Below are positions 7,817-15,955 of a stretch of DNA of 22,812 nt, in pieces (the stretch's first letter is position 1; each line of letters starts with the position of its first letter). The stretch comes from JAIVJN01 sp036732565. Its GTDB lineage: Bacteria > Acidobacteriota > Vicinamibacteria > Vicinamibacterales > UBA2999. The notes under the pieces are model-generated. The model was not told where the DNA came from. It saw nothing but the letters and a program-made list of their open reading frames with translations, and did no database searches. The position numbers were made by a program, and so were the translations under genes. Where the stretch lies: the NCBI GenBank assembly GCA_036732565.1, contig DAINCF010000033.1, positions 1 through 22,812 on the forward strand, given 5' to 3'.

Positions 7817-10213
7817 TTGTTGAGGGGGCTGACCCCGGTGGGGCCCCTGATCGTGGCAGCCTTCTATGTTGTGGCCGCGGTGATTCTCACGTGGCCGCTC
7901 GCGGCGTCGCTCACCACCCATCTCGGCGCCCTCCAGGGGCCGGGCGATCCGTATCTCAACCTCTGGATCCTCGGCTGGGGCATGCACGCGTGGGTCACCG
8001 ATCCCATCGGTGTGCTCCGCGGTCGGGCGTTCGACGCCAACATCTTCTTCCCCGCGCCCGACACGCTGACCTATTCCGATCACTTCCTCCTCCAGGCGCT
8101 TCCGCTCTCGCCCATCTACGCACTGACCGGCGATGCGGTGCTTTGCTACAACCTGCTGGTGCTGGCGTCGATCGCGATGTCCGGTCTGGCGATGCACGCG
8201 TACGTGAAGAGCGTGACCGGGTCGACGGCCGGAGCGTTCGTCGCCGGCCTCGCCTGGGCGTGCTGGCCGTATCGCACCGCTCACCTCCTGCACGTCCAGC
8301 TGCAAGCGCTCTACTTCCTCCCGCTGGCCATGCTCTTCCTGCATCGTCTCGTGGCCGGACGCAGGACATGCGATGGCCTGTTGCTGGGGATGATGGCCGG
8401 CCTGCAAGCCATCGCCTCCGTGTATTACGGCGTGATGACGATGGTGGCGCTCGGCGTTGGTGGGGTCGTGCTCGCGATCGCCACGGGGCAGTGGCGAAGC
8501 CGGAAGCTGATCGGTGGCCTCGTGCTGGCTGCGCTCGTGGGCGCCGTCCTCGTGGCACCCGTGCTGGTGCCCTACAAGCGATCGCAAGCCGCTCAAGGGC
8601 TGGGACGCAACCTCTATGAGGCGGCGAACCACTCAGCGGGGGTCCAAAGCTACCTTCAAGTGCCGCCCTCGAACGCGATCTACGGACGAACGGGGCTGCT
8701 CGCGCCTCGGCCGCCGGCACCGGGTGCGCGCGATCGCCAGGGCGTCGAGCACTGGTTGTTCCCCGGCGTGGTGATTGTCGGCCTCGCCTTGACCGGCGTG
8801 TGGCGGGGATGGCGTCGTGACATGCGGCCGACTGTGATGCTCGGCTGCGCGCTGGTGATCGTCGGAATCGTCCTGTCGCTCGGTCCCGAGGGCGTTCGCC
8901 CGCTCTACGCGTGGCTGTACGACACGGTCTACGGCCTTCAAGCCATCCGCGCCCCCGCGCGGTTTGCCATCGTCGCGATGTTGGGCCTCGGCCTGCTCGC
9001 GGCCCTCGGCGTGCGAGAGATCCCCGCGAAGATCCCGGTGCTGACTCTCGGGCTGGTCGCGGCGATGGCGGTCGAGTACGCCAACGTCCCCCTCGCCCTT
9101 GCGCCGGCGCCGCCACGAGAGACGGCGGTTGGCCAGTGGCTGAGGCACGAGCCAGCGCCCGGCGCCGTGCTGCATCTGCCGCTCACGATCGACATCGAGA
9201 ACACACCGTTCATGGTCCAGTCGCTCGAGCACTGGCGTCCCATCGTCAACGGCTACAGTGGGCTGCGACCGACGTTCTTCCCCGCGCTGGTCGATTCGCT
9301 CTCGAGCCTGCCGGAGCCCGACGCACTCGCGACCTTGAAGGAGCTGGAGGTCCGTTTCGTGGTGAGTCCGGCGCCTCTGCCCGAGGCGAACACGCCCGCG
9401 TCGCCGCTCGTGGAACGCGCGCGTCTCGAGTCCGCGGTGATCTACGAAGTCCGTTGGACGCCCGAGAGCGAGGCGGCTCTCGATGACGCGGTCGTCGTTC
9501 CTGAGCCGCCACCACCTGGCGCACTCCCGTTCGCCGACCGCGAGGCGCTGAGGTACGAGGTGCGCTGGGACGGTGGATCGTTGGGGCTGCCAGCGGGTAC
9601 GGCCATCCTTCGTGCGAGCCGCGAGCCACCTGGCGGCCCGACGTGGCGATTCGAGGCGACCGCCGAGACCGCCGACTGGGTGTCGAGCTTCTTCGAGGCC
9701 AGGGACCGATTCGTGACGCTCGCGGACGCGATGCTGCGCCCGGTCGAGCACACCCGAGAGATTCGTGAAGGTCGCCGGCGACAGGACCGCGTGTTCGTGT
9801 ACGACGCCGAGCGGAAGCTGGTACGGACCGGCGCGACCCGCGACGATGCCAGCGCTGCTGACGCGTTGTCCTTTGCGCTGACACCGTTCGCGCGGGATGC
9901 GATGACGGCGTTCTATTACGCGCGCACGCTCTCGTTCAACACCGGAGGCACTGTCGACCTGCCGCTCAACGAGGCCGGCCGAAATCTGGTGCTCAGCCTC
10001 GGCGTGGGCGACGAGGAGGCCGTCGAGGTGCAGGGACGGTCAGTGCGCGCGCGCCGCCTGACGCCCGTCCTTCGCCAACGAGTCGAACGGCGGCGCCCCA
10101 TGGAGCTGGCGGTGTGGATCAGCGTCGACGATCGCCGAGTGCCGCTCATCGTCGAGATCGACGCCGGGTTCGGCCGCGTCCGAGCAGAGCTAGTAGACTA
10201 CAAGCGTGATTGA
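7817..10213 (+). CDS. Polytopic membrane protein (GT-C-like) fused to a C-terminal DUF3108 domain
   Basis: 798 residues from TTG 7817. The N-terminal half (about 1-430) has roughly ten hydrophobic helices. The first (VAAFYVVAAVILTWPLAA) is followed by a loop with GDPYLNLWILGWG; an acidic residue in the first extracytoplasmic loop is typical of GT-C glycosyltransferases using lipid-linked sugars. A soluble part (about 430-560) contains LEHWRPIVNGYSGLRP. After a proline-rich linker (PEPPPPGA), residues about 572-798 match DUF3108, with LRYEVRW at the start and RPMELAVWISVDDRRVPLIV near the end. DUF3108 proteins are normally separate periplasmic proteins. GTG 7838 with GAGGGGG upstream is an equally good start. 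The stop overlaps ftsE by 8 bases. Enzyme activity is inferred, not shown. Confidence 0.8.
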   Translation: MLRGLTPVGPLIVAAFYVVAAVILTWPLAASLTTHLGALQGPGDPYLNLWILGWGMHAWVTDPIGVLRGRAFDANIFFPAPDTLTYSDHFLLQALPLSPIYALTGDAVLCYNLLVLASIAMSGLAMHAYVKSVTGSTAGAFVAGLAWACWPYRTAHLLHVQLQALYFLPLAMLFLHRLVAGRRTCDGLLLGMMAGLQAIASVYYGVMTMVALGVGGVVLAIATGQWRSRKLIGGLVLAALVGAVLVAPVLVPYKRSQAAQGLGRNLYEAANHSAGVQSYLQVPPSNAIYGRTGLLAPRPPAPGARDRQGVEHWLFPGVVIVGLALTGVWRGWRRDMRPTVMLGCALVIVGIVLSLGPEGVRPLYAWLYDTVYGLQAIRAPARFAIVAMLGLGLLAALGVREIPAKIPVLTLGLVAAMAVEYANVPLALAPAPPRETAVGQWLRHEPAPGAVLHLPLTIDIENTPFMVQSLEHWRPIVNGYSGLRPTFFPALVDSLSSLPEPDALATLKELEVRFVVSPAPLPEANTPASPLVERARLESAVIYEVRWTPESEAALDDAVVVPEPPPPGALPFADREALRYEVRWDGGSLGLPAGTAILRASREPPGGPTWRFEATAETADWVSSFFEARDRFVTLADAMLRPVEHTREIREGRRRQDRVFVYDAERKLVRTGATRDDASAADALSFALTPFARDAMTAFYYARTLSFNTGGTVDLPLNEAGRNLVLSLGVGDEEAVEVQGRSVRARRLTPVLRQRVERRRPMELAVWISVDDRRVPLIVEIDAGFGRVRAELVDYKRD

Positions 10214-10859
10214 GACCTTCGGTCTCAGCAAGGCGTACGGCCGCGGTGTGTATGCGCTGCGCGATCTGTCGCTCACCGTTCACAAGGGTGAGTTCGTGTT
10301 CCTGACTGGGCCGAGCGGTGCGGGCAAGAGCACTCTGCTGCGCCTGTTGCTGGCGCAGGAACAGCCGACGCGAGGCAATGCCATCGTGGCAGGCCGCAAT
10401 CTCTCGCGGCTTCGCCGCTCAGAAGTGCAGGCCTATCGGCGAACGGTCGGCTTCGTCTTTCAAGACTTCAAACTGATTCCGACACGGACGGTGTTCGAGA
10501 ACGTCGCCTTCGCGCTCGAGGTCATCGGGATACCGGTGGAGCAGCAGCGCCGGCGCGCATATCAGACGCTCAAGCGCGTCGGGTTGGCGCATCGGATGAA
10601 CACCTACCCGCTCGAGTTGTCGGGAGGCGAGCAGCAGCGCGTCGCGGTGGCGCGGTCGCTGGTCAACGATCCGCAGATCTTGCTGGCGGACGAGCCCACT
10701 GGCAATCTGGATCCGGATATGGCGCGAACCATCATCGGCCTGTTCGGCGACATCAACGCTCTTGGCACGACCGTGCTCGTCGCGACGCACGACCGCGATC
10801 TGATCCGATGGGCGGCCCGTCCCATCATCCACCTCGCGCAGGGCCGCGTCCAGGAGTGA
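10206..10859 (+). CDS. ftsE: Cell division ATP-binding protein FtsE
   Basis: 217 residues, typical FtsE. It is the ATPase of the FtsEX complex, which couples ATP hydrolysis at the septum to peptidoglycan hydrolase activation and also binds FtsZ. Walker A GPSGAGKS (35-42), Q-loop FVFQDFKLIPTRTVFENVAF, ABC signature LSGGEQQRVAVAR (from 138), Walker B ILLADEPTGNLDPD, and switch histidine in VATHDRDL are all present. The motif spacing and the 'QDFKL' segment are characteristic of FtsE rather than LolD-type ATPases. Translation starts at GTG 10206 inside the end of the preceding gene (8-base overlap). ftsX follows after 27 bases. Confidence 0.95.
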   Translation: MIETFGLSKAYGRGVYALRDLSLTVHKGEFVFLTGPSGAGKSTLLRLLLAQEQPTRGNAIVAGRNLSRLRRSEVQAYRRTVGFVFQDFKLIPTRTVFENVAFALEVIGIPVEQQRRRAYQTLKRVGLAHRMNTYPLELSGGEQQRVAVARSLVNDPQILLADEPTGNLDPDMARTIIGLFGDINALGTTVLVATHDRDLIRWAARPIIHLAQGRVQE

Positions 10860-10886
10860 ACGGCAGCAACCGATAGAGGGCGTGGG

Positions 10887-11804
10887 ATGCATTGGATCCC
10901 GTATTCATTCCGCGAAGCGTGGTCCGCACTTCGACGTGGCGGCCGGCTGTCGATCATCTCCCTCGGCACCATCGTCACCGCCTTTCTGACGTTGGGCGCG
11001 TTTCTCATGGTCGAGCGGCACGTGCGGGACATCGCGGAGGCGTGGGCGGACGCCGCGGAGTTGTCGGTGTTCCTCGACGATGGCATCGACGACGCGGGAC
11101 GCCTTGCCCTGCAGAAAGAGATCGCGGCAAACGAGGCCGTTGCCAACGTGGAGTTCGTGTCGAGGGCAGAAGCGATGGCCCGCTTCAGTCGCGACTTTCC
11201 TGAGCTAGGCGACGTCTCCGCGTCGCTGGCCGAGAATCCTTTTCCGGCGTCGCTCGAGGTCAGGCTGCGATCGGATCCGCAATTGGCCGCCGCAGGGGAT
11301 CGCCTGGCCGAGAGGCTGCGGGGCAGGCAGGGCGTCGCCGACATTCGCTACGACCGCCAGTGGCTGGCGGACGTGACCGCGCTCGGAACGGGCCTCCGCG
11401 TAGCTGGCACGGTTGCCGTCCTGATCCTGATCGCAAGCGCGGCCCTGACCATGGCTGCGGTCATCCGGCTGGGCCTGAACGCGCGCAAGGACGAGCTGGA
11501 GATCATGGAGCTGGTGGGCGCGCCTTACACCTTTATTCGCGGGCCCTTCGTGCTGGAGGGCGCGCTCCTGGGCGGCGCCGGCGCGGCCCTCGCGATGGGC
11601 GTGCTCTGGCTGGGCCTCGTGGCCGCGCGGCAGGCCGGCGTGGGAGCGCTAACGGCCCTCTATGGAACCGGGGAAATTCTCTTCCTGGACTTGAGAAGGG
11701 GCACGGTGCTGCTGGTGGGAGCGGTCCTGGTCGGGGCCCTGGCGGGCGCCCTTGCCTCACACCCCTCCCGCTGGAAAGGCCCATTTCCCGGCCCTTCCCG
11801 TTGA
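10887..11804 (+). CDS. ftsX: Cell division permease FtsX
   Basis: 305 residues with four membrane helices in the FtsX arrangement. TM1 is at about 21-43 (LSIISLGTIVTAFLTLGAFL). A large extracytoplasmic domain follows, with LSVFLDDGIDD and NPFPASLEVRL; the latter is the conserved FtsX 'NPLPxS' element. Three C-terminal helices come next (VAVLILIASAALTMAAVIRL; FVLEGALLGGAGAALAMGVL; VLLVGAVLVGALAGALAS). Between them, ARKDELEIMELVGAPYTFIR is the cytoplasmic coupling segment. The ATG has GAGGGCGTGGG upstream. No murein-hydrolase partner (EnvC/PcsB type) follows; instead a new promoter begins in the stop codon. Partner hydrolases must be elsewhere. Confidence 0.95.
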   Translation: MHWIPYSFREAWSALRRGGRLSIISLGTIVTAFLTLGAFLMVERHVRDIAEAWADAAELSVFLDDGIDDAGRLALQKEIAANEAVANVEFVSRAEAMARFSRDFPELGDVSASLAENPFPASLEVRLRSDPQLAAAGDRLAERLRGRQGVADIRYDRQWLADVTALGTGLRVAGTVAVLILIASAALTMAAVIRLGLNARKDELEIMELVGAPYTFIRGPFVLEGALLGGAGAALAMGVLWLGLVAARQAGVGALTALYGTGEILFLDLRRGTVLLVGAVLVGALAGALASHPSRWKGPFPGPSR

Positions 11805-11829
11805 CAGACGTCCCGAACCCTCCTACACT
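11801..11829 (+). promoter_or_regulatory. Strong sigma70-type promoter overlapping the ftsX stop codon
   Basis: TTGACA (11801-11806), 17-base spacer, TACACT (11824-11829). The -35 hexamer is consensus and contains the ftsX TGA stop (11802-11804). A 10-bp palindrome CTGCATGCAG (11828-11837) covers the -10 end and the predicted start point near 11836, a place where a repressor could act. The leader to the next ATG is about 50 bases. Confidence 0.7.
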
Positions 11830-11884
11830 GCATGCAGGAGTTCCCGTCGGAGCTCGCTGGATTTTAGGTAGGCCACGGAACCGT

Positions 11885-12169
11885 ATGCAGCGATTCCTGA
11901 CCGCTCGCCCAGCCTCGTCGACCACCTCTCGGCGAATAGAGTTCTACCGCGAAGAGTTCGTCAAGCATCATCTCTGCTTGCAGCAGCACCGCGAATACTT
12001 CTCACCGCAAGCCATCCAGAACGTCGAAGCCGCCCTCCTCCGCATCATCGCTCAACTCGACAACCTCTCAGCCAAAGACGATGCCGACCTCGTGGTGTCC
12101 GAGCTGCTCAAAGAGTTCGACGTCGTCACCGGTCTTTCGGCTTGGTCCGATCCGCACAACGTCCACTAG
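11885..12169 (+). CDS. Hypothetical small helical protein, 94 residues
   Basis: I do not recognise this protein. It has no signal peptide or membrane segment. After a Ser/Thr/Arg-rich N-terminus (MQRFLTARPASSTTSRR) it reads as three or four amphipathic helices, including EEFVKHHLCLQQHREYFSPQ and VEAALLRIIAQLDNLS. An acidic segment follows (KDDADLVVSELLKEFDVV) and the end is SDPHNVH. One cysteine is present. Composition is balanced and codon use is GC-rich like its neighbours. The reality of the gene is supported by its dedicated consensus promoter and by the frame ending exactly where a palindromic repeat begins. A weak GGA precedes the ATG. Helical bundling with a partner is a guess from the pattern only. 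Confidence 0.65.
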   Translation: MQRFLTARPASSTTSRRIEFYREEFVKHHLCLQQHREYFSPQAIQNVEAALLRIIAQLDNLSAKDDADLVVSELLKEFDVVTGLSAWSDPHNVH

Positions 12170-12196
12170 GCAGGCCTGAAGGCCTTCGCTACGTAC
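12169..12196 (-). repeat. REP-like palindromic repeat, single copy
   Basis: This copy has the core GCAGGCCTGAAGGCCTTC, one base off the perfect palindrome, followed by GCTACGTAC. It matches the copies at 13510-13595 and 22244-22331. It begins on the last base of the stop codon of the 94-residue gene and occupies the place where the glycerate kinase should start. Confidence 0.85.
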
Positions 12197-12286
12197 CCGT
12201 CACTGGCAACACTGAACACACATCTCGTTCGCATCGCTGAGGCCGGCATCGCGGCCGCGAGTGCGCACGATCTCGTCGCGCGCGCC

Positions 12287-13486
12287 GTGACGGCGAACGC
12301 GCTCGCCGTCGACGCGGCCGGGCTCCACGTGATTGCGATCGGCAAGGCGGCGTCGCCGATGACGCGTGCGTTGCTCGAACACGCGACCGGGCCTGTGGCA
12401 CGCGTGCTCGCCGTCGGGACCCATCGCGAGCCTGACCTACCCGATGATGTCGAATGGCACGAGTCGAGCCATCCCATTCCCGATGAACGGAGCGCCAGGG
12501 CCGCTCAGCGGGCGCTCGCGGTCGCCCGCGAGGTTGGCCCCGACCAGCATCTCCTCATGCTCCTCTCGGGCGGCGCATCAGCGCTGCTTGCCGCGCCGGT
12601 CGGTGGACTCTCGCTCGAGGACAAGCGGCGAGTCGTCCGAGGGCTCCTCAACGGAGGCGCGGACATCCACGCCTTGAACGCGGTGCGCAAGCACCTGTCG
12701 CTGGTGAAGGGCGGACGACTCGCGGCGGAGTGTCGCGGGCGAACGACGACGCTGGCGGTCTCGGACGTCGTCGGCGATGACCTGAGCGTGATCGGCTCGG
12801 GGCCTGGCGTGCCCGATCCGTCGACGTGGCACGACGCGCTCGACGCCTATCGGCGCTGGACGCGGGCGGACGATCGCTTGTCGCACGTCGAGGCGCTGTT
12901 GGAAGAAGGCACCAGGGGACTGCGAGCCGATACACCCAAGCCCGGCGATGCGACGCTGGCGCGCAGCACCGCCACCGTCATCGGCGGCCGCCGAGATGCC
13001 ATGCATGGCGCGCGTCAAGAAGCGGAGCGTCTCGGCTACACCGTGATCGTGTGGGATGAGCCCGTGACGGGCGAAGCGCGCGTGTCCGCTGGCGAGTGGG
13101 TGGCGAAGGCACGAGAGGCGACCGAGGGCGCGACACGCCCCGCGTGCGTCATCTCATCTGGTGAAACCACGGTGCGTGTGCGTGGCACTGGCACGGGTGG
13201 CCGCAATCAGGAGTTCGTGCTGGCGGCGGCCGCGCTGCTGTCGTCGTGGCCGGGCGCCGTAGGGGTGGCCAGCGTGGGCACCGACGGCATCGATGGCCCG
13301 ACCGACGCGGCCGGCGCGGTTGGGAACGCATCGACGGTCGATCGCGGGGAACACCTGGGATTGGGTGCGGCGAGCTACCTCGACACGAACAATTCGTACG
13401 CGTTCTTCGACGCGCTCGGCGACCTCATCCGCACCGGCCGAACCGACACCAACGTCGGAGACCTGCAGATCCTGCTAACAGGGTGA
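12287..13486 (+). CDS. Glycerate kinase, GckA/MOFRL type; N-terminus uncertain
   Basis: 399 residues from GTG 12287. The MOFRL-family kinase phosphorylates D-glycerate to 2-phosphoglycerate, linking serine or glyoxylate breakdown to glycolysis. Motifs: GIGKAASPM-like AIGKAASPM, LLSGGASALL, NAVRKHLSLVKGGRLA and SDVVGDDLSVIGSGPGVPDP. In the MOFRL domain these are ISSGETTVRVRGTGTGGRNQ, VGVASVGTDGIDGPTDAAG, and the end SYAFFDALGDLIRTGRTDTNVGDL. Family members usually have about 20-30 more residues at the N-terminus. That helix is recognisable in frame upstream (about 12203-12286: HLVRIAEAGIAAASAHDLVA) but has no ATG, GTG or TTG. Between it and the preceding in-frame TAG lies a palindromic repeat. 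A CTG start (12203 or 12212) or N-terminal loss are the choices. Confidence 0.88.
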   Translation: MTANALAVDAAGLHVIAIGKAASPMTRALLEHATGPVARVLAVGTHREPDLPDDVEWHESSHPIPDERSARAAQRALAVAREVGPDQHLLMLLSGGASALLAAPVGGLSLEDKRRVVRGLLNGGADIHALNAVRKHLSLVKGGRLAAECRGRTTTLAVSDVVGDDLSVIGSGPGVPDPSTWHDALDAYRRWTRADDRLSHVEALLEEGTRGLRADTPKPGDATLARSTATVIGGRRDAMHGARQEAERLGYTVIVWDEPVTGEARVSAGEWVAKAREATEGATRPACVISSGETTVRVRGTGTGGRNQEFVLAAAALLSSWPGAVGVASVGTDGIDGPTDAAGAVGNASTVDRGEHLGLGAASYLDTNNSYAFFDALGDLIRTGRTDTNVGDLQILLTG

Positions 13487-13509
13487 CCCAAGCACCCGGA
13501 GCGAAATTG

Positions 13510-13536
13510 TACGTAGCGCAGGCCTTCAGGCCTGCC
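13510..13536 (+). repeat. REP-like repeat, left half of an inverted pair
   Basis: TACGTAGC followed by the perfect 7-bp hairpin GCAGGCC-TTCA-GGCCTGC. It faces the copy at 13572-13595 across 35 bases, so both halves together could fold into one long hairpin. No gene lies in 13487-13663. Confidence 0.9.
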
Positions 13537-13571
13537 TCAGCGGTGAGAGCCGGCTTTCCGACGTGTTTGGC

Positions 13572-13595
13572 GGGCCTGAAGGCCTGCGCTACGTA
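13572..13595 (-). repeat. REP-like repeat, right half of an inverted pair
   Basis: Reverse-complement copy of 13510-13536 (GGGCCTGAAGGCCTGC then GCTACGTA). One arm base differs from the perfect palindrome. The pair separates the glycerate kinase from rnr and may end or stabilise the upstream transcript. Confidence 0.9.
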
Positions 13596-13663
13596 CGCGA
13601 CCGGCAATTCGCACGCGTTCCAAGGCACCGAGCCACGAGTTTCTTGTATGCCATCATCACCCC

Positions 13664-15955
13664 ATGTCGTCTCGTGACGAACTTCTGCAACAGATCCGGG
13701 CACGTGTGCATCACCCGGCAACCGCACGCGAGCTGATGCGGGTTCTGCGGGTGCCGCGCGACGAGCGACGCACCTTCGAACGGCATCTGAAGTCGCTCGT
13801 CGACGAAGGCGCGCTGGTACTGGTGCGCGGGCGGCACTACGGACTCGCCGACCGGATGGATCTCGTGGTCGGTCGTCTCGAGGGCCACCCTTCGGGCTTC
13901 GGGTTCGTCGTTCCCGAACGGCCGCTCGAGGGCGTCCGCGGCGACATCTTCGTGGCCGCGCCCAATCTTCACGAGGCCCTCCACGGCGATCGCGTCGTCG
14001 TGCGGGTCGAGCGTTATCGCGACGATGGCCGGGCCGAAGGGCAGATCGTCCAGGTGCTGCAACGCGGCACCGAGACGATCGTTGGGCGCTACGAGGAGGA
14101 CGGGTCCGGCCTCGGCTACGTCGTGCCGTTCGATCGGCGCCTCACGGCGGACGTGCAGGTCCCGAGGAATGAGCGGGGCAGCGCGAAGGCCGGCGAGATG
14201 GTCTCGGTGGCCGTTACCCGCTGGCCGACGCCGACTCGTGGTCCGGCTGGACGAATCGTCGACGTCCTCGGGGACATCGAGGCGCCTGGCGTCGACACGG
14301 AGATCATCATTCGAAAGTTCGGCATTCCCGACGAGCACAGCGATGCGTCGATAGGGGAGGCCCGGCGGCTCGGCACCGAGGTTCGCGAGCGGGATCTCAA
14401 GGGGCGGACCGACTTCCGGGATCGCCCCGTGGTCACCATCGACGGCGAGCACGCCCGCGATTTCGATGACGCGATCTCGATTGAGCGCCTGCCGAACGGA
14501 CACTACTGGCTGGCCGTGCATATCGCCGACGTCGCGCACTACGTCGAGGAGGGCAGTGCGCTGGACACGGAAGGATACGAGCGCGCGACGTCGGTGTACT
14601 TTCCCGAGCGCGCCGTGCACATGTTCCCGGCCGACCTGGCCACCGGTCTGTGCAGCCTTCGCCCGCACGTCGATCGGCTGGTGCAATCGTGCCTCATGGA
14701 GGTGGATCGCAACGGCCAGGTGGTTCGTTACGAGCTCCACGACGGCGTGATCCGCAGCACCGAGCGAATGACCTACACCGACGTGAACGCGATTCTCCAC
14801 CACGGAACCGATCGCGTTCCCGAGACGATCGCGCGCTACGAGGCGCTCGTCCCGCAGTTCACCTTGATGCACGAGCTGTTCGAGATCCTCAACGCCCGGC
14901 GTCGCCGGCGCGGCTCCGTGGACTTCGATCTGCCCGAGCCGTCGATCATTCTCGACACCGACGGCACGATCACGGACATCGTCGCGTCGGAGCGCAACGT
15001 CGCCCACCGCCTGATCGAAGAGTTCATGCTGCTGGCCAACGAGACCGTGGCCCGCCATCTCGAGATCAACGCGATGCCCGCGCTGTATCGGGTGCACGAG
15101 GCGCCGGATCCCTTGAAGGTCGCGGAGTTCGAGGAGTTCGTCAGCTCGCTCGGGTTCAGTCTGACGTCGACGGCGGGCGCAATCAAACCCAAGCACTTCC
15201 AGAAACTGGTCGACCAGATTCGCGGTGCGCCCGAGGAGCGCCCGATCGCATTCCTGATGCTGCGGACCATGCAGAAGGCGCGCTATGACGCGCTCAACCG
15301 CGGCCATTTCGGCCTGGCGGCGGAGAGCTACACGCATTTCACGTCACCGATTCGCCGGTATCCGGATCTCGTCGTCCACCGGCTATTGCGGGAGCAGAGA
15401 CGCGGCGACGTGACGGATCAGCGGAAGGAAGAGCTCGAAGACGATCTGCCCGAGATCGCGCGGCACACGTCGGAAATGGAGCGTCGTGCCGACGAAGCCG
15501 AGCGCGAGCTCGTGCAGTGGAAGAAGGTCCGCTTCATGGCCGACAAGGTCGGCGACGTCTTCGATGGCTACATCACGGGTGTGGCCAATTTCGGCCTGTT
15601 CGTAGAGCTCGTCGAACACTTCGTCGAGGGGCTCGTCCACATCTCGACGCTGGCCGACGATTACTATCGCTACAGCGAGAAGACCCACACGCTGTTCGGC
15701 GAGAACACGCGCAAGGTCTACCGCCTGGGCGATCGGGTACGCGTGCAGGTCGTCCGGGTGGACACCGAGCGGCGGCAGATCGACTTGGGCATGGAGGATG
15801 TGCTGCGCGTAGTGGCCGAGGACGAGCGCCGCCGCGGACCGGCCCGCAGTCGCGTGCGCCCCAAGAAGGAACAGCGCAAGGCCACGCCCGAACAGCGGCG
15901 AAAGCGCAAGCAACGGCTCGGAAAAAAGGAGCGGAGCAAGAAGCGGGGGAAATGA
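13664..15955 (+). CDS. rnr: Ribonuclease R
   Basis: 763 residues. RNase R is a processive 3'-5' exoribonuclease that degrades structured RNA in the cytosol. Domain order: N-terminal winged helix (about 1-65, LLQQIRARVHHPATARELMR), two cold-shock/OB domains (about 66-230), the RNB catalytic domain (about 245-580), S1 domain (about 625-710, VFDGYITGVANFGLFVELVE), and a very basic tail (RPKKEQRKATPEQRRKRKQR and onward). The RNB metal ligands D260, D266, D268 and D269 (TIDGEHARDFDDA) keep the spacing of E. coli RNase II D201/207/209/210. FTSPIRRYPDLVVHRLL is also present. The lysine/arginine tail is typical of RNase R rather than RNase II. The stop overlaps the selB ATG by four bases. No strong ribosome binding site precedes the ATG. 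Confidence 0.96.
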   Translation: MSSRDELLQQIRARVHHPATARELMRVLRVPRDERRTFERHLKSLVDEGALVLVRGRHYGLADRMDLVVGRLEGHPSGFGFVVPERPLEGVRGDIFVAAPNLHEALHGDRVVVRVERYRDDGRAEGQIVQVLQRGTETIVGRYEEDGSGLGYVVPFDRRLTADVQVPRNERGSAKAGEMVSVAVTRWPTPTRGPAGRIVDVLGDIEAPGVDTEIIIRKFGIPDEHSDASIGEARRLGTEVRERDLKGRTDFRDRPVVTIDGEHARDFDDAISIERLPNGHYWLAVHIADVAHYVEEGSALDTEGYERATSVYFPERAVHMFPADLATGLCSLRPHVDRLVQSCLMEVDRNGQVVRYELHDGVIRSTERMTYTDVNAILHHGTDRVPETIARYEALVPQFTLMHELFEILNARRRRRGSVDFDLPEPSIILDTDGTITDIVASERNVAHRLIEEFMLLANETVARHLEINAMPALYRVHEAPDPLKVAEFEEFVSSLGFSLTSTAGAIKPKHFQKLVDQIRGAPEERPIAFLMLRTMQKARYDALNRGHFGLAAESYTHFTSPIRRYPDLVVHRLLREQRRGDVTDQRKEELEDDLPEIARHTSEMERRADEAERELVQWKKVRFMADKVGDVFDGYITGVANFGLFVELVEHFVEGLVHISTLADDYYRYSEKTHTLFGENTRKVYRLGDRVRVQVVRVDTERRQIDLGMEDVLRVVAEDERRRGPARSRVRPKKEQRKATPEQRRKRKQRLGKKERSKKRGK

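Noticed and set aside
11360..11884. Upstream extension of the 94-residue protein frame
   Set aside because: It runs in another frame inside ftsX with Gly/Arg-rich shadow composition. The promoter at 11801 lies downstream of it.
13589..15337. 582-codon open frame on the minus strand across rnr
   Set aside because: It is opposite the clear RNase R gene and has the His/Arg/Val/Leu-rich shadow composition common in high-GC DNA. No domain is recognisable.
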